64,000 nt of DNA, from NCBI RefSeq assembly GCF_003148685.1, contig NZ_QGGR01000020.1, positions 62,001-126,000 of the forward strand, read 5' to 3'. The notes beneath the pieces are model-generated. The model searched no databases. It saw only the letters and a program-made list of their open reading frames with translations, and had not been told where the DNA came from. Of the stretch, positions 41,619 through 49,874 are shown piece by piece (the stretch's first letter is position 1; each line of letters starts with the position of its first letter). Source of the stretch: Actinoplanes xinjiangensis. GTDB lineage: Bacteria; Actinomycetota; Actinomycetes; Mycobacteriales; Micromonosporaceae. The position numbers and the translations under genes were made by a program.

Positions 41619-41924
41619 GGTCGACCTCCGATCCGAGCGATGCGCCGGATCCCGACGCATGTGCACCGGTGAGGGCCATGACCCCGATGTCAGAGGTTCC
41701 GACGCCCCGTTGTCGTTACCTCTCCGTGACCCTCGACCTGAATATGAGGCCTAATCCACATAAAACGCAATATTAATTGGCAAGGTTGAATGGACCAGCT
41801 CCGGTGACCGGTCGGGAAACGGCCGGTTCGCGCAGATGTAACCGCCCGCTGGCGGCCGGACGGGATGACCGCGAATTTCCGGGCGATCGGAGCGGGCACC
41901 GGCCCAAAGGCCGCGCGGTGCGGA
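41619..41924. other. 306-base intergenic region with AT-rich island
   Basis: At about 41742-41785 the sequence drops to roughly one third GC (aatccacataaaacgcaatattaattgg) and contains the near-palindrome CAAT-atta-ATTG. It lies upstream of the small membrane-protein pair and probably holds their promoter and a regulator site. Confidence 0.45.
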
Positions 41925-42242
41925 TCAGTGGACGGCGGCCACGTGGAAGTACGCGACCGGTTGCGGCCCTTCGGTGACCACCAGGACCGCGCCCGGCGTG
42001 ACGGTGAACCGCGGGTCGTCCGGCGGAACCAGCCACGCGCCCTCGGCCAGCGAGATCCACGCCTGCGGGTCGGTGATCCGCAGGACGAAGGAGGCCAGGC
42101 CTTCCTCGGCCGACTGCGGCGGGACGTAGGCCGTCGCGGCGTAGTCGCCGGATCCCGCAGGCGGGCCCGACGTCCGGCCGCCCTGCTCGGGGGTCAACCA
42201 GACGACGCGACCCTGGAACGGGAACGGCTCACCGCAACGCAT
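41925..42242 (-). CDS. Small beta-barrel protein of unknown function
   Basis: The 105-residue product starts at ATG 42242. The strand pattern GRVVWLTPEQGGR, YAATAYVPPQ, ASFVLRITDPQAW, DPRFTVTPGAVLVVTEGP and PVAYFHVAAVH resembles a translation-factor-type (EF-Tu domain 2-like) beta-barrel, but this is only a fold impression. A CATCCTAGG motif shared with two other sites lies 55-77 bases upstream. Confidence 0.6.
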   Translation of the reverse strand: MRCGEPFPFQGRVVWLTPEQGGRTSGPPAGSGDYAATAYVPPQSAEEGLASFVLRITDPQAWISLAEGAWLVPPDDPRFTVTPGAVLVVTEGPQPVAYFHVAAVH

Positions 42243-42296
42243 AACCGAATTGTCCCTGCGGCGACGGCCTGCGTTCCATCGCCCCCGAGCCGGAGG

Positions 42297-42319
42297 TTTC
42301 AACCTATCTTCCTAGGATG
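42297..42319. promoter_or_regulatory. CATCCTAGG motif, site C
   Basis: On the minus strand it reads CATCCTAGGAAGATAGGTTGAAA, closely similar to site A at 49234-49253 (CATCCTAGGAAACTAGTTGAAT). It lies upstream of the 105-residue beta-barrel gene, and TTGAAA could be a -35 box. Confidence 0.4.
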
Positions 42320-42388
42320 ACGTACGGGTGGTGACCCGCCCCGCAGAGCGCAGCACCACTCGGCGGGGGAGCGAACAGACGGTTCGGT

Positions 42389-43252
42389 TCAGGGCGTGGA
42401 CGGGGTGTAGGCGGCCCGGCTCAGGCGTACCAGATCGGTTAGGTCCGCCGGTGGGTCGTCGCGCCACCAGGCGAGCCAGACGTCGATGCGGGGGGCCTGG
42501 CGCAGCGTCCGGTACGCGACCCCGGGGCGGGGGTTCTGGTTGGCGGTGGCCTCCGACGTGATGCCGACCGCCTGGCCGGCGGCGATCAGCAGGAGCCATT
42601 CGTCGACACCGTGGGTGGTGCGCACGTGCGCGGGGCTCGGGCCGGGCGCCCACAGGTCGAGCGTGGTGGTCCCGGTGCGGGCGTCGATGGCGACCGGGTA
42701 GCGGACCAGGTCGCGGACGTGCAGGGTGCGGCGCCGGGCGAGCGGGTTGTCGGTGGCGACGGCCGCGCACCGGGCCTCGGTGCCGATCAGCGCCGACGCG
42801 AACCGGGGGTCCGTCAGGGCGCGGCGGACGACGGCGACGTCGGCGGTGCCGTCGCTGAGCCCGGCACTGGGCGTGTTGGTGTGCACGAACACCAGCGGCG
42901 TCCCCGGATGCAGGGCCGCCCAGGTGCGCTGGAGGCGGCGGGTGTGTTTGCCGAGGGCGGCCCACGCGTACCCGATCCGCAGTTCGCTGCGCCGGCCCTC
43001 GGCGAGCCGGCTGAGGTGGGTGACCTCGTCCAGGATGCGGCGGGCGCCGGCCAGGACCTGCGTTCCGGTGCCGGTCAGCGTGACGTGGCGGGTGGTGCGC
43101 TGCAGCACGCGGACGCCGAGCGCCGCCTCCAGCGCCGCGATCGACCGGGACACCGCGGCCTGGGAGACGCCGAGTTCGGTGGCGGCGTCGGTGAACGTAC
43201 CGGTGTCGACCACCGCGACCAGGGCACGCAGGTGACGCAGCTGAAGATCCAT
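42389..43252 (-). CDS. LysR-family transcriptional regulator
   Basis: The 287-residue product starts at ATG 43252 six bases after TACGCT. The N-terminal winged helix reads LRHLRALVAVVDTGTFTDAA and LGVSQAAVSRSIAALEAAL. The effector domain follows with SELRIGYAWAALGKH and GVDEWLLLIAAGQAVGIT. It diverges from an EamA transporter 69 bases away, the usual target arrangement. The gap contains repeated GCGTAT segments. Confidence 0.93.
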   Translation of the reverse strand: MDLQLRHLRALVAVVDTGTFTDAATELGVSQAAVSRSIAALEAALGVRVLQRTTRHVTLTGTGTQVLAGARRILDEVTHLSRLAEGRRSELRIGYAWAALGKHTRRLQRTWAALHPGTPLVFVHTNTPSAGLSDGTADVAVVRRALTDPRFASALIGTEARCAAVATDNPLARRRTLHVRDLVRYPVAIDARTGTTTLDLWAPGPSPAHVRTTHGVDEWLLLIAAGQAVGITSEATANQNPRPGVAYRTLRQAPRIDVWLAWWRDDPPADLTDLVRLSRAAYTPSTP

Positions 43253-43258
43253 GCGCTC

Positions 43259-43264
43259 AGCGTA
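43259..43264 (-). promoter_or_regulatory. -10 element of the LysR gene (leaderless)
   Basis: TACGCT on the minus strand six bases before ATG 43252; it overlaps one of two GCGTAT repeats in the divergent gap. Confidence 0.5.
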
Positions 43265-43321
43265 TAAGTCCCGCACCGGGCGTATTTCTCTCCTCCGTGC
43301 CGGGACGCCGACACTCATCAC

Positions 43322-44197
43322 ATGACGGTTGCGCTCGAGGACAGAACGGTGACGCGGCGGGGCTCGCGGCTCGCCGGGCTGGCGATGATGATGGGCGGCG
43401 CCGCCAGCAACCAGACGGGCGCGGCGATCGGCGCGCACGCGTTCGATCTGATTGGCCCGTCCGGTGTGGTCGCGGTGCGGCAGTTCGTCGCCGCGTCGGT
43501 GCTGCTGCCGGTGGTACGCCCGAACTTCCGCCGGTTCACCTGGGCCCAGTGGTGGCCGACGATCCTGCTCGGCACCGTGTTCGTGGCGATGAACCTGACC
43601 CTGTACACCGCCATCGACCGGATCGGGCTGGGCCTCGCGGTCACGCTGGAGTTCCTCGGCCCGCTGGCGGTCGCGCTCGCCGCCTCCCGCAGCCGCCTCG
43701 ACCTGCTGTGCGCGGCCGGGGCGGGCGCCGGCGTGTACGTGCTGGTCCTGCCGTCGGGCAGCAGTGACTGGGTCGGCATCGGCTGTGGGATCGTCGCCGC
43801 GTGCTGCTGGGCGTCCTACATCCTGCTGAACCGGCTTCTCGGCCGGCGCCTGCCCGGTCTGCAGGCGACCGCGGCCGCCACGACGGTCGCCGCGGTGCTG
43901 ACCCTCCCGCTGGTGATCATCCTGGTGGTGCAGGGCCGGATGACACCGGCGGCCCTGGCGTACGGTCTGGCCGCCGGGCTGATGGCGTCGGTCGTCCCCT
44001 ACGTGATCGACCTGCTGGCGCTGCGCCGGGTGCCGACCGGCTACTTCGGTGTGGTGATGAGTGTCCACCCCGTCTTCGCGGCGCTCGCCGGGCTGGTCCT
44101 TCTCGGACAGGTGCTGGCGCTGCACGAGTGGATCGGGATCGCCGTCGTGGTGGCGGTCAACGTGGTCGCGGTCCGGCAGAATGCGGGACGTGGCTGA
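43322..44197 (+). CDS. EamA/RhtA-like exporter
   Basis: The 291-residue product has ten hydrophobic helices in two EamA halves. Marked segments are GGAASNQTGAAIGAHAFDLI, GPSGVVAVRQFVAASVLL, LTLYTAIDRIGLGLAVTLEF and VPYVIDLLALRRVPTGYFGV. This subgroup includes threonine/homoserine exporters. The divergent LysR gene is the likely regulator. The 3' end overlaps the kinase gene. Confidence 0.88.
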   Translation: MTVALEDRTVTRRGSRLAGLAMMMGGAASNQTGAAIGAHAFDLIGPSGVVAVRQFVAASVLLPVVRPNFRRFTWAQWWPTILLGTVFVAMNLTLYTAIDRIGLGLAVTLEFLGPLAVALAASRSRLDLLCAAGAGAGVYVLVLPSGSSDWVGIGCGIVAACCWASYILLNRLLGRRLPGLQATAAATTVAAVLTLPLVIILVVQGRMTPAALAYGLAAGLMASVVPYVIDLLALRRVPTGYFGVVMSVHPVFAALAGLVLLGQVLALHEWIGIAVVVAVNVVAVRQNAGRG

Positions 44198-45176
44198 GCA
44201 ACTGGTTCACTCGACCGCCAACGAGGTCACCGGCGGCGTCTGGCGGATCCGGCACGGCGACGGCACGGCGATCCGCAAGATCGTCAACGCGCGGCGGGAC
44301 GGGGCCGCCGCCCATCTCGCGGCCAGCGATGAACCGGGGCATTTCAACTACTGGCGACGCGAACCGCTGGTCTACGAGACCGGGCTGGCCCAGTCGGCGT
44401 TCGCGGCCGGCGGACTGCGGGGGCCGGCGCTGATCGCACTGAACCCGATGGGGGACGACGCGATCGAGATGATCCTCGAGGACGTCACGGGCACGGCCGG
44501 GATGTCCCTCGGCACCGAGGATCTGGGCGGGTGTGCGTACCAGCTCGGGGTGGCGCAGAGCGGATGGGCCGGGAACCCGCCGCCGCTCGCCTGGCTGGCC
44601 CGCGATTTCCTCACCGACTACACCCTCGCGCAGCCGGTGCCGGACGACCTGCGCTGGGACCATCCGGCGGCGGAGGCCGCCCTGCCCGTGGCGCTGCGCG
44701 CCGGGCTGCGGCGGTTGTGGGAGCGGCGGCACGAGCTGATCGAGGCGTCGGCCGCGCTGCCGCGCACCCTCTGCCACCACGACGTCTGGCCGATGAATCT
44801 GATCGGTTCCGGTCGCGGTCCGGTTCTTCTCGATTGGGCGTACGCGGGACCGGGCGCCCTGGGCGAGGACGCGGCGAACCTCGCCCTCGACACCTTCTGG
44901 GACGGCTACGTCGACGTGGCCCGCCTGCCGGCCGTGGTCGAGGCGGTGATCGGCGGTTATGCCCGCGGTGTCGCCGACGTCCTGGCGCCCGGCGAGGTGC
45001 GGCGGGCCATCATGGTGACCGGCGCCACCAAGTACTTCTGGCTGCTGCCGCGGATGCTGGCGTCGGCGTGGAGCAGCCCGCACGGCCGTGGTTACGACAC
45101 CCGGGACTGGGAGTCGATGTTCGCCGGCCGGGCCCCGATGTTCCAGCTGATCGCCGACTGGTCCGAGGCCGTCTGA
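44181..45176 (+). CDS. APH-fold phosphotransferase-like protein
   Basis: The 331-residue product starts at ATG 44181 (GTG 44190 also possible), inside the end of the EamA gene. Kinase-like features are GTAIRKIVNA (strand 3 with Lys), ALPRTLCHHDVWPMNLIGSG (catalytic loop with Asp and Asn) and PVLLDWAYAGPG (metal Asp). This is the aminoglycoside-phosphotransferase fold, which also covers choline and homoserine kinases. Coupling to an amino-acid-type exporter favours a small amine or alcohol over an antibiotic, by inference. Confidence 0.82.
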   Translation: MRDVAEQLVHSTANEVTGGVWRIRHGDGTAIRKIVNARRDGAAAHLAASDEPGHFNYWRREPLVYETGLAQSAFAAGGLRGPALIALNPMGDDAIEMILEDVTGTAGMSLGTEDLGGCAYQLGVAQSGWAGNPPPLAWLARDFLTDYTLAQPVPDDLRWDHPAAEAALPVALRAGLRRLWERRHELIEASAALPRTLCHHDVWPMNLIGSGRGPVLLDWAYAGPGALGEDAANLALDTFWDGYVDVARLPAVVEAVIGGYARGVADVLAPGEVRRAIMVTGATKYFWLLPRMLASAWSSPHGRGYDTRDWESMFAGRAPMFQLIADWSEAV

Positions 45177-45181
45177 CCGGC

Positions 45182-45298
45182 TCAGCCGCCCTGCTCGACG
45201 ATGCGGACCGGATTGCCGAACGGATCCCGCAGGGCCACGTCGCTGGCGTCTCGGGCCCGTAGCAGGCGCCGGTGGAGCAGCTCGGTCTCCCGGCTCAC
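45182..45298 (-). pseudogene. Truncated VOC-protein remnant with intact start
   Basis: A 38-codon frame from GTG 45298 to TGA 45182 ends in DVALRDPFGNPVRIVEQGG, the typical last strand of VOC proteins. The N-terminal domain is missing. The GTG nonetheless has a strong ggggagggga site. It is best seen as a gene that lost its middle by deletion. A functional micro-protein is the less likely alternative. Confidence 0.5.
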
Positions 45299-45332
45299 GA
45301 CGGCTCCCCTCCCCGGTGCGACCATTATCGAC

Positions 45333-45956
45333 ATGGATGTGCGGTACGACGAGGTTCTTCAGCCGCTGCGCGAGGCGTACGACAACGGTGCGGCCTGGCG
45401 CGACGGGATATCCAAGGAGCCGTGGAAGCTGGTGGAGCGCCAGGCGTTCCGCGACCGGCTGGCTCCCGGTGTGCGCCTGCTGGAGGTGGGCGCGGGCACC
45501 GGGCAGGACAGCCTGTTCTTCCAGCAGCAGGGCCTGTCGGTGGTCGCGGTCGATCTGTCGCCGGTGATGGTCGGGCATTGCCGGGACAAGGGCGTCGAGG
45601 CGCACGTGATGGACTTCCTGCACCTGGACTTCCCGGCCGGCTCGTTCGACGCGGTGTTCGCGATGAACTGTCTGCTGCACGTGCCCAACCGCGACCTGCC
45701 CGCGGTTCTGGCGGCGATCCGGGCGCTGCTGCGCCCCGGTGGCCTGCTGTTCGTCGGGGTGTACGGCGGCGCCGAGAGCGCCGAAGGGCCCATCGAGGGT
45801 GACCAGCACGTGCCGCCGCGGTTCTTCTCGCGGCGCACCGACGAGCAACTGGCCGGCTTCGCCACGGACGCGGGTTTCGACGTGGTCGACTTCCATCCGG
45901 TCGACACCGGGCGCGGGTTCCGGTTCCAGTCCCTCACCCTCGGCGCCGGCGGGTAG
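45333..45956 (+). CDS. Class I SAM-dependent methyltransferase
   Basis: The 207-residue product starts at ATG 45333. Motif I is LLEVGAGTGQDSLFFQQQG, the acidic strand-2 end is VVAVDLSPVMVGHC, and later motifs are FPAGSFDAVFAMNCLLHV and RPGGLLFVGVYGG. It is a small-molecule-type methyltransferase of the Methyltransf_11/25 group. The neighbours do not reveal the substrate. Confidence 0.9.
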   Translation: MDVRYDEVLQPLREAYDNGAAWRDGISKEPWKLVERQAFRDRLAPGVRLLEVGAGTGQDSLFFQQQGLSVVAVDLSPVMVGHCRDKGVEAHVMDFLHLDFPAGSFDAVFAMNCLLHVPNRDLPAVLAAIRALLRPGGLLFVGVYGGAESAEGPIEGDQHVPPRFFSRRTDEQLAGFATDAGFDVVDFHPVDTGRGFRFQSLTLGAGG

Positions 45957-46017
45957 ACCGGGCGGGTGATCCGGGCCAGTGCCCGCGCGACGGCCGCGGG
46001 ACGGCCCGCTGCTCGGG

Positions 46018-46023
46018 TACGGT
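46018..46023 (+). promoter_or_regulatory. -10 element of the membrane protein gene (leaderless)
   Basis: TACGGT seven bases before ATG 46031. Confidence 0.5.
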
Positions 46024-46030
46024 GCCTCTG

Positions 46031-46480
46031 ATGGCCGGGCGGGAACGGTGGCTGAGCTGGCTGCGCGGTCGCCGCGGCCTGGTCACCTGGTGGGTGCTGA
46101 TCAGCTGTACCGCGGTCAACGGCCTGGTGGTCGGCTACGGATCCCTGCACTTTCTCCAGTTCAGCCTGAGCCGGGGTGACCACCTGGTCTCCGGCGGCGG
46201 GTATGCGGCCGCCGGTGCCGTGCTGGCGGTGGCCGCGGCCGGTGCGGCCGGCTGGCGGGCACCGGTGTCGGTGGTCCTCGGGTCGGCGGTGCTGGCCGTG
46301 GGGTCGGCGGCGTGCGCCGTGTGGTCCTTCGGCGTCGCGGCGCGCTTCCCGCCCGATGCCGGCCGGGACGGCCCCTGGGACGGCGTGGGTGGCGTGCTGG
46401 CCGGGCCGTGGACGTGGCTTCTGCTGCTGTGCGGCAGCCTCGGGGTGATCCGGCTCATCGGCCGGCGCCGCGGACCCTGA
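46031..46480 (+). CDS. Four-helix membrane protein of unknown function
   Basis: The 149-residue product has a basic N-terminus (GRERWLSWLRGRRG) and four hydrophobic helices: about 18-38, 56-76, 80-104 and 126-143. The third and fourth are separated by an acidic/Gly-rich loop (PPDAGRDGPWDGVGG). No family recognised. Confidence 0.65.
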   Translation: MAGRERWLSWLRGRRGLVTWWVLISCTAVNGLVVGYGSLHFLQFSLSRGDHLVSGGGYAAAGAVLAVAAAGAAGWRAPVSVVLGSAVLAVGSAACAVWSFGVAARFPPDAGRDGPWDGVGGVLAGPWTWLLLLCGSLGVIRLIGRRRGP

Positions 46481-46522
46481 GCCCGCCGCGAACCGACGGG
46501 TGCGCCACGGTGCGGCACCCGG

Positions 46523-47119
46523 TCAACTCCCGGCTTGCGACGGCGGCCAGGGAAGCGACTCCCACCACTGCGGGTGGCGGGTGAGGTGCAGCAGCCGCTC
46601 GGCGACGCGGCGGTCGGCCGGCGTGTTGGTCGAACCACCCCACAGCGGGGCGCTGCTGATGCCGTCGGCGGCGGCGACCACCAGGGCCAGGACGTCCTCG
46701 GGCAGACCGTCGGCGGCCAGGGCGGCGTCGATGCGCTCGGCGTCGGCCCTGGCCACCTCGGCGACCGCGGGCAGGGTCATCAGCTGGGTGATCAGGGCCA
46801 GCGATTCGCGGGCCTCGTCGTCGGTGCCGGACAGCACGGCCCGAATGTAGGCGCGGGTCAGCCGGCCGGGGGCGGTGTCGGCCGGGTCCAGCTCGGCGTC
46901 GATGGCGGCCTGGAAGGCGGCCAGCTCGGTGCGGACCAGCGCCGTGATCAGCTCGTCCTTGCTGGCGAAGTGGTAGATCAGGCCGCCCTTGGACACTCCC
47001 GCGAAGCGGGCGATCTCGTCCAGGGAGGCGTGGATGCCACGCACCCGGATCGCCTCGGCGGCGGCCGCCAGCAGCGCCCGCCTCGTCTCCTCCGGTGACC
47101 GGCCCGCTGTGCGTCCCAC
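46523..47119 (-). CDS. TetR-family regulator of the MFS exporter
   Basis: The 198-residue product starts at GTG 47119. The helix-turn-helix is SLDEIARFAGVSKGGLIYHFASKDELI. The C-terminal domain, with a conserved PLWGG turn, is of the TetR_C type found beside multidrug exporters. It has its own leaderless promoter inside the 13-base gap after the MFS gene. It likely binds the 28-base palindrome before the MFS gene. Confidence 0.92.
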   Translation of the reverse strand: MGRTAGRSPEETRRALLAAAAEAIRVRGIHASLDEIARFAGVSKGGLIYHFASKDELITALVRTELAAFQAAIDAELDPADTAPGRLTRAYIRAVLSGTDDEARESLALITQLMTLPAVAEVARADAERIDAALAADGLPEDVLALVVAAADGISSAPLWGGSTNTPADRRVAERLLHLTRHPQWWESLPWPPSQAGS

Positions 47120-47125
47120 GACGAC

Positions 47126-47131
47126 AACCTA
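47126..47131 (-). promoter_or_regulatory. -10 element of the MFS-linked TetR gene (leaderless)
   Basis: TAGGTT on the minus strand six bases before GTG 47119, squeezed between the two genes. Confidence 0.5.
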
Positions 47132-47132
47132 C

Positions 47133-48635
47133 CTACGGCCGGGTCGCGCGCGGCGACGGGATCAGGCGCCACGCCAGCAGGGCGGCGGCGAACGTCAGGA
47201 CCGCCGCGACCACGGACGTGACCTGCATGCCGGCGATGAACGCGTCGCGGGCACCGTCGGCGGCCGGTGACTGCGGGCCCAGCACCTGAAGGGCGGGGCC
47301 GAGCGAGTCGCGTACCGTCGCGGTGTCCTCGGCCGACAGGCCGGAAGGGATCGTCACGGTGCTGCGGTAGACGAACGAGACCAGCGAACCGAGGACCGCG
47401 ATGCCCAGGACGACACCGAGCTCGTTGGCGGCCTCGGTGATCGCCGACACCGAGCCGGCCTTGCGCGGCGGCGCGGCCGACACGATGGCGTCGCCGGTGA
47501 GCGTCATCGCCAGCCCGATGCCCAGACCGATGGGCACCAGGGCAAGACCGAGCCAGAGGTACGGTCCATGGGCGGCCGCCGCGACCAGGGCGAGGCCGCC
47601 CGCGGCCGTGGCCAGACCGAGGGCGATCGCCCGGCCCCGCCCGAGCCGGGTCACCGCGACGCCGATCAGCGCGACGACCGCGATCGAGGCGATGGTCGCC
47701 GGGAGTTCGGCCAGACCGGCCCGCAGCGGGCTGTGGCCGCGGGCCAGCTGCAGGTACTGGGAGAAGAAGAACAGCAGCCCGGTCAGCGCGAAGATCGCGA
47801 TGACGTTCGCGGCGACGGCTCCGGAGAACGCGGGGGAGCGGAACAGTTCCACGTCGAGCATCGGCTGGTCGAGACGCCGTTGACGCTGGACGAACAGGAC
47901 ACCCGCGGTCACGCCGGCCAGCACGCAGCCGATCGTCACCGCGTCGGCGCCGTGCCCGGCGACGTGCTTGATCGCGAAGACGAGCGGGACGATCGCGGCC
48001 ATCGACAGCGCCGCCGACAGGACGTCGAAACGGCCCGGCTCGGGGTCGCGGGACTCCGGCAGCAGCAGCCACCCGGAGATCAGGACCCCGACCATCACCG
48101 GCACGTTGATCAGGAAGACCGAGCCCCACCAGAAGTGCTCCAGCAGGAAACCGCCGGCCAGCGGGCCGATCGCCGAGCCGGCACCGAACGCGGTGGACCA
48201 GATGGCGATGGCGCGGGCCCGCTCGGTGTCGTCGGGGAACAGGTTGCGGATCAGCGACAGCGTCGACGGCATCAGGGTCGCCCCGGCCACCCCGAGCAGC
48301 AGCCGGGCCCCGATCAGCTGCTCGGCGCTGGCGGCGAACGCGGCGAGCAGCGACACGGCACCGAACGCGGTCGCGCCCAGCAGCAGGATCCGTCTGCGGC
48401 CGAACCGGTCGGCCAGGTTGCCCATCAGCACCAGCAGACCGGCCAGGGCCAGCGAGTAGACGTCACCGATCCAGAGGATCTGCTCGCCGGTGGGCGCCAG
48501 GTCGGCGGTCAGCGCCGGCACGGCCAGGGCGAGGACGGTGTTGTCGATGGCGAGCAGGAGCACGGCCGCGGCCAGGACGGCCAGCGCCGCCCACCGGCGC
48601 CGGGGTGGCGCGACAGGGGTCGGTGACAGGAGCAT
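47133..48635 (-). CDS. MFS multidrug exporter, DHA2 (14-helix) type
   Basis: The 500-residue product starts at ATG 48635. Helix 1 carries AAVLLLAIDNTVLALAVPAL, motif A is LMGNLADRFGRRRILLLG, and motif C is the GAGSAIGPLAGGFLLEHFWW region. About 14 helices span the chain, as in QacA/SmvA-like proton-driven exporters of cationic drugs. A TetR gene follows, and a near-perfect operator lies five bases upstream of the start. Confidence 0.93.
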   Translation of the reverse strand: MLLSPTPVAPPRRRWAALAVLAAAVLLLAIDNTVLALAVPALTADLAPTGEQILWIGDVYSLALAGLLVLMGNLADRFGRRRILLLGATAFGAVSLLAAFAASAEQLIGARLLLGVAGATLMPSTLSLIRNLFPDDTERARAIAIWSTAFGAGSAIGPLAGGFLLEHFWWGSVFLINVPVMVGVLISGWLLLPESRDPEPGRFDVLSAALSMAAIVPLVFAIKHVAGHGADAVTIGCVLAGVTAGVLFVQRQRRLDQPMLDVELFRSPAFSGAVAANVIAIFALTGLLFFFSQYLQLARGHSPLRAGLAELPATIASIAVVALIGVAVTRLGRGRAIALGLATAAGGLALVAAAAHGPYLWLGLALVPIGLGIGLAMTLTGDAIVSAAPPRKAGSVSAITEAANELGVVLGIAVLGSLVSFVYRSTVTIPSGLSAEDTATVRDSLGPALQVLGPQSPAADGARDAFIAGMQVTSVVAAVLTFAAALLAWRLIPSPRATRP

Positions 48636-48639
48636 GCCG

Positions 48640-48667
48640 AAACTGTACCGACTGGTCGGTGCAGTTT
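48640..48667. promoter_or_regulatory. TetR operator of the MFS exporter
   Basis: AAACTGTACCGAC-tg-GTCGGTGCAGTTT: 13-base arms with one mismatch around a 2-base centre, with the core ACCGAC-N2-GTCGGT common to TetR sites. It ends five bases before the MFS start codon, so bound repressor would block initiation. Confidence 0.8.
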
Positions 48668-48679
48668 GCCAGGGGCTGT

Positions 48680-49093
48680 TCAGGCCAGGTCGAGCAGCTC
48701 CGTACCGCCGTCGTGGACCAGCCGGTCGTCCCAGTAGCCGAGCCGGCCGCAGGCCACGCACCGGCTCGTCACGGCCAGGGCCCGAACCGCGTCGCGGCGC
48801 CGGGTCAGGGCGAAGCCGACGGCCAGGTTGAAGTCGTCGCTGCCGCAGTCACAGCCCATCAGGGCGACACTGTCGTCCTGGAAGTGTTCGCCACTGCCGG
48901 CGATGAAGTGGGTGCCCTCACAACCGCGGCAGTCGCGCCGCACCGCCTGCTGGGGCAGGTCACCGCGGAGGCCGAAGACCTGACCGCCGCAGTCCTTGCA
49001 CACACACGCCCGCACCTCGTCGACCGGATAGCCGCCGGCGCCCTGCGCCCGTGCGTACCCGATCAGGTCCTCCATGGTCTCGCCGTTCGTCAT
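48680..49093 (-). CDS. Multi-cysteine zinc-binding protein
   Basis: The 137-residue product is read from ATG 49093. It has four cysteine clusters: CVCKDCGGQVFG, RRDCRGCEGTHF, GCDCGSDDFN and TSRCVACGRLGYWDD, giving two likely zinc ribbons. The first 15 residues form a helix (METMEDLIGYARAQG-like). Function unknown; zinc ribbons of this kind bind nucleic acid or protein partners. Hairpin repeat A lies upstream. Confidence 0.7.
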   Translation of the reverse strand: MTNGETMEDLIGYARAQGAGGYPVDEVRACVCKDCGGQVFGLRGDLPQQAVRRDCRGCEGTHFIAGSGEHFQDDSVALMGCDCGSDDFNLAVGFALTRRRDAVRALAVTSRCVACGRLGYWDDRLVHDGGTELLDLA

Positions 49094-49233
49094 GGCTGCC
49101 ATCATGGTCGTCGCCGCCGAGCGGGGTGGCCCCGGTAGGCCGGTCGCGTCGTCGCGGGAGTCGGCCGCCGCCTGGACCGCCATATGGGAGGCCCCACCGG
49201 GCCGACGCGAGCCGGCCCGATGCCGTCGACGAT

Positions 49234-49313
49234 TCAACTAGTTTCCTAGGATGCCTTAGGCGGTGCGGCAAGCCGCACCCTTCAATCAGAAGGACGGCTT
49301 CGCCGACAACACA
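49234..49313. repeat. Short hairpin repeat, copy A
   Basis: The element comprises TTCAACTAGTTTCCTAGGATG (49234-49253), a perfect hairpin GGTGCGGC-aa-GCCGCACC (49262-49279) and agaaggacggcttcgccga (49289-49306). The last two parts recur in the same order in copy B at 52759-52836. The right part overlaps the last codons of the NUDIX gene. Confidence 0.75.
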
Positions 49314-49744
49314 AGATCCAGGCAGCGCTGCTGGTGCGGCGGCAACGGGGGTACGGCCGACGGCTCGAACCAGGCCACGTCGGTCGACTCGTCGTCGTTG
49401 ACGTGGGCGGTACCGCCGGTGGCCCGGCACTGGAGGCCGATCGCGAGCCAGTGGATCTGGTCGCCGTTGGGGGCCACGGAGAGGTCGAGTGCTTCGGCGG
49501 AGAGCAGGCGTTCCACGGTGACGTCGAGGCCGGTCTCCTCCCGGACCTCGCGGATGGCGCCGGCGGCCGGTTGTTCGCCCGGCTCGAGGCAGCCGGTGGT
49601 CAGGGTCCAGTCACCGGTGTCGGAGCGGCGTACCAGCAGGACGCGGTCGTGGTCGTCGAGGACGACGGCGATGACGCCGGGCAGGGGGAGTGGGTCGTGC
49701 CCGATCTTGGCGCGGAGCGCGACGACGAATTCCGGAATGGCCAT
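49286..49744 (-). CDS. NUDIX hydrolase
   Basis: The 152-residue product has a complete NUDIX box: GCLEPGEQPAAGAI followed by REVREETGLDV (G-x5-E-x7-REVREETG). The strand before it is VIAVVLDDHDRVLLVRRSDTG, and the C-terminal part has the acidic STDVAWFEPSAVPPLP. It hydrolyses a nucleoside diphosphate linked to an unknown group. The last residues (SAKPSF) are encoded by repeat copy A, so the original C-terminus may have been replaced. Confidence 0.92.
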   Translation of the reverse strand: MAIPEFVVALRAKIGHDPLPLPGVIAVVLDDHDRVLLVRRSDTGDWTLTTGCLEPGEQPAAGAIREVREETGLDVTVERLLSAEALDLSVAPNGDQIHWLAIGLQCRATGGTAHVNDDESTDVAWFEPSAVPPLPPHQQRCLDLVLSAKPSF

Positions 49745-49874
49745 GGGCGGCACCCTATGCGGGGCGTGCCACGGTCGGATGATCGCCGATCGGGAGGTGT
49801 GGGGTGGTCAACAGGCGATGGTTAGGCTCGATCCGGGGTGGAGCGACCGTTTTGCCGCTTTCTAGGAGAGTCAC

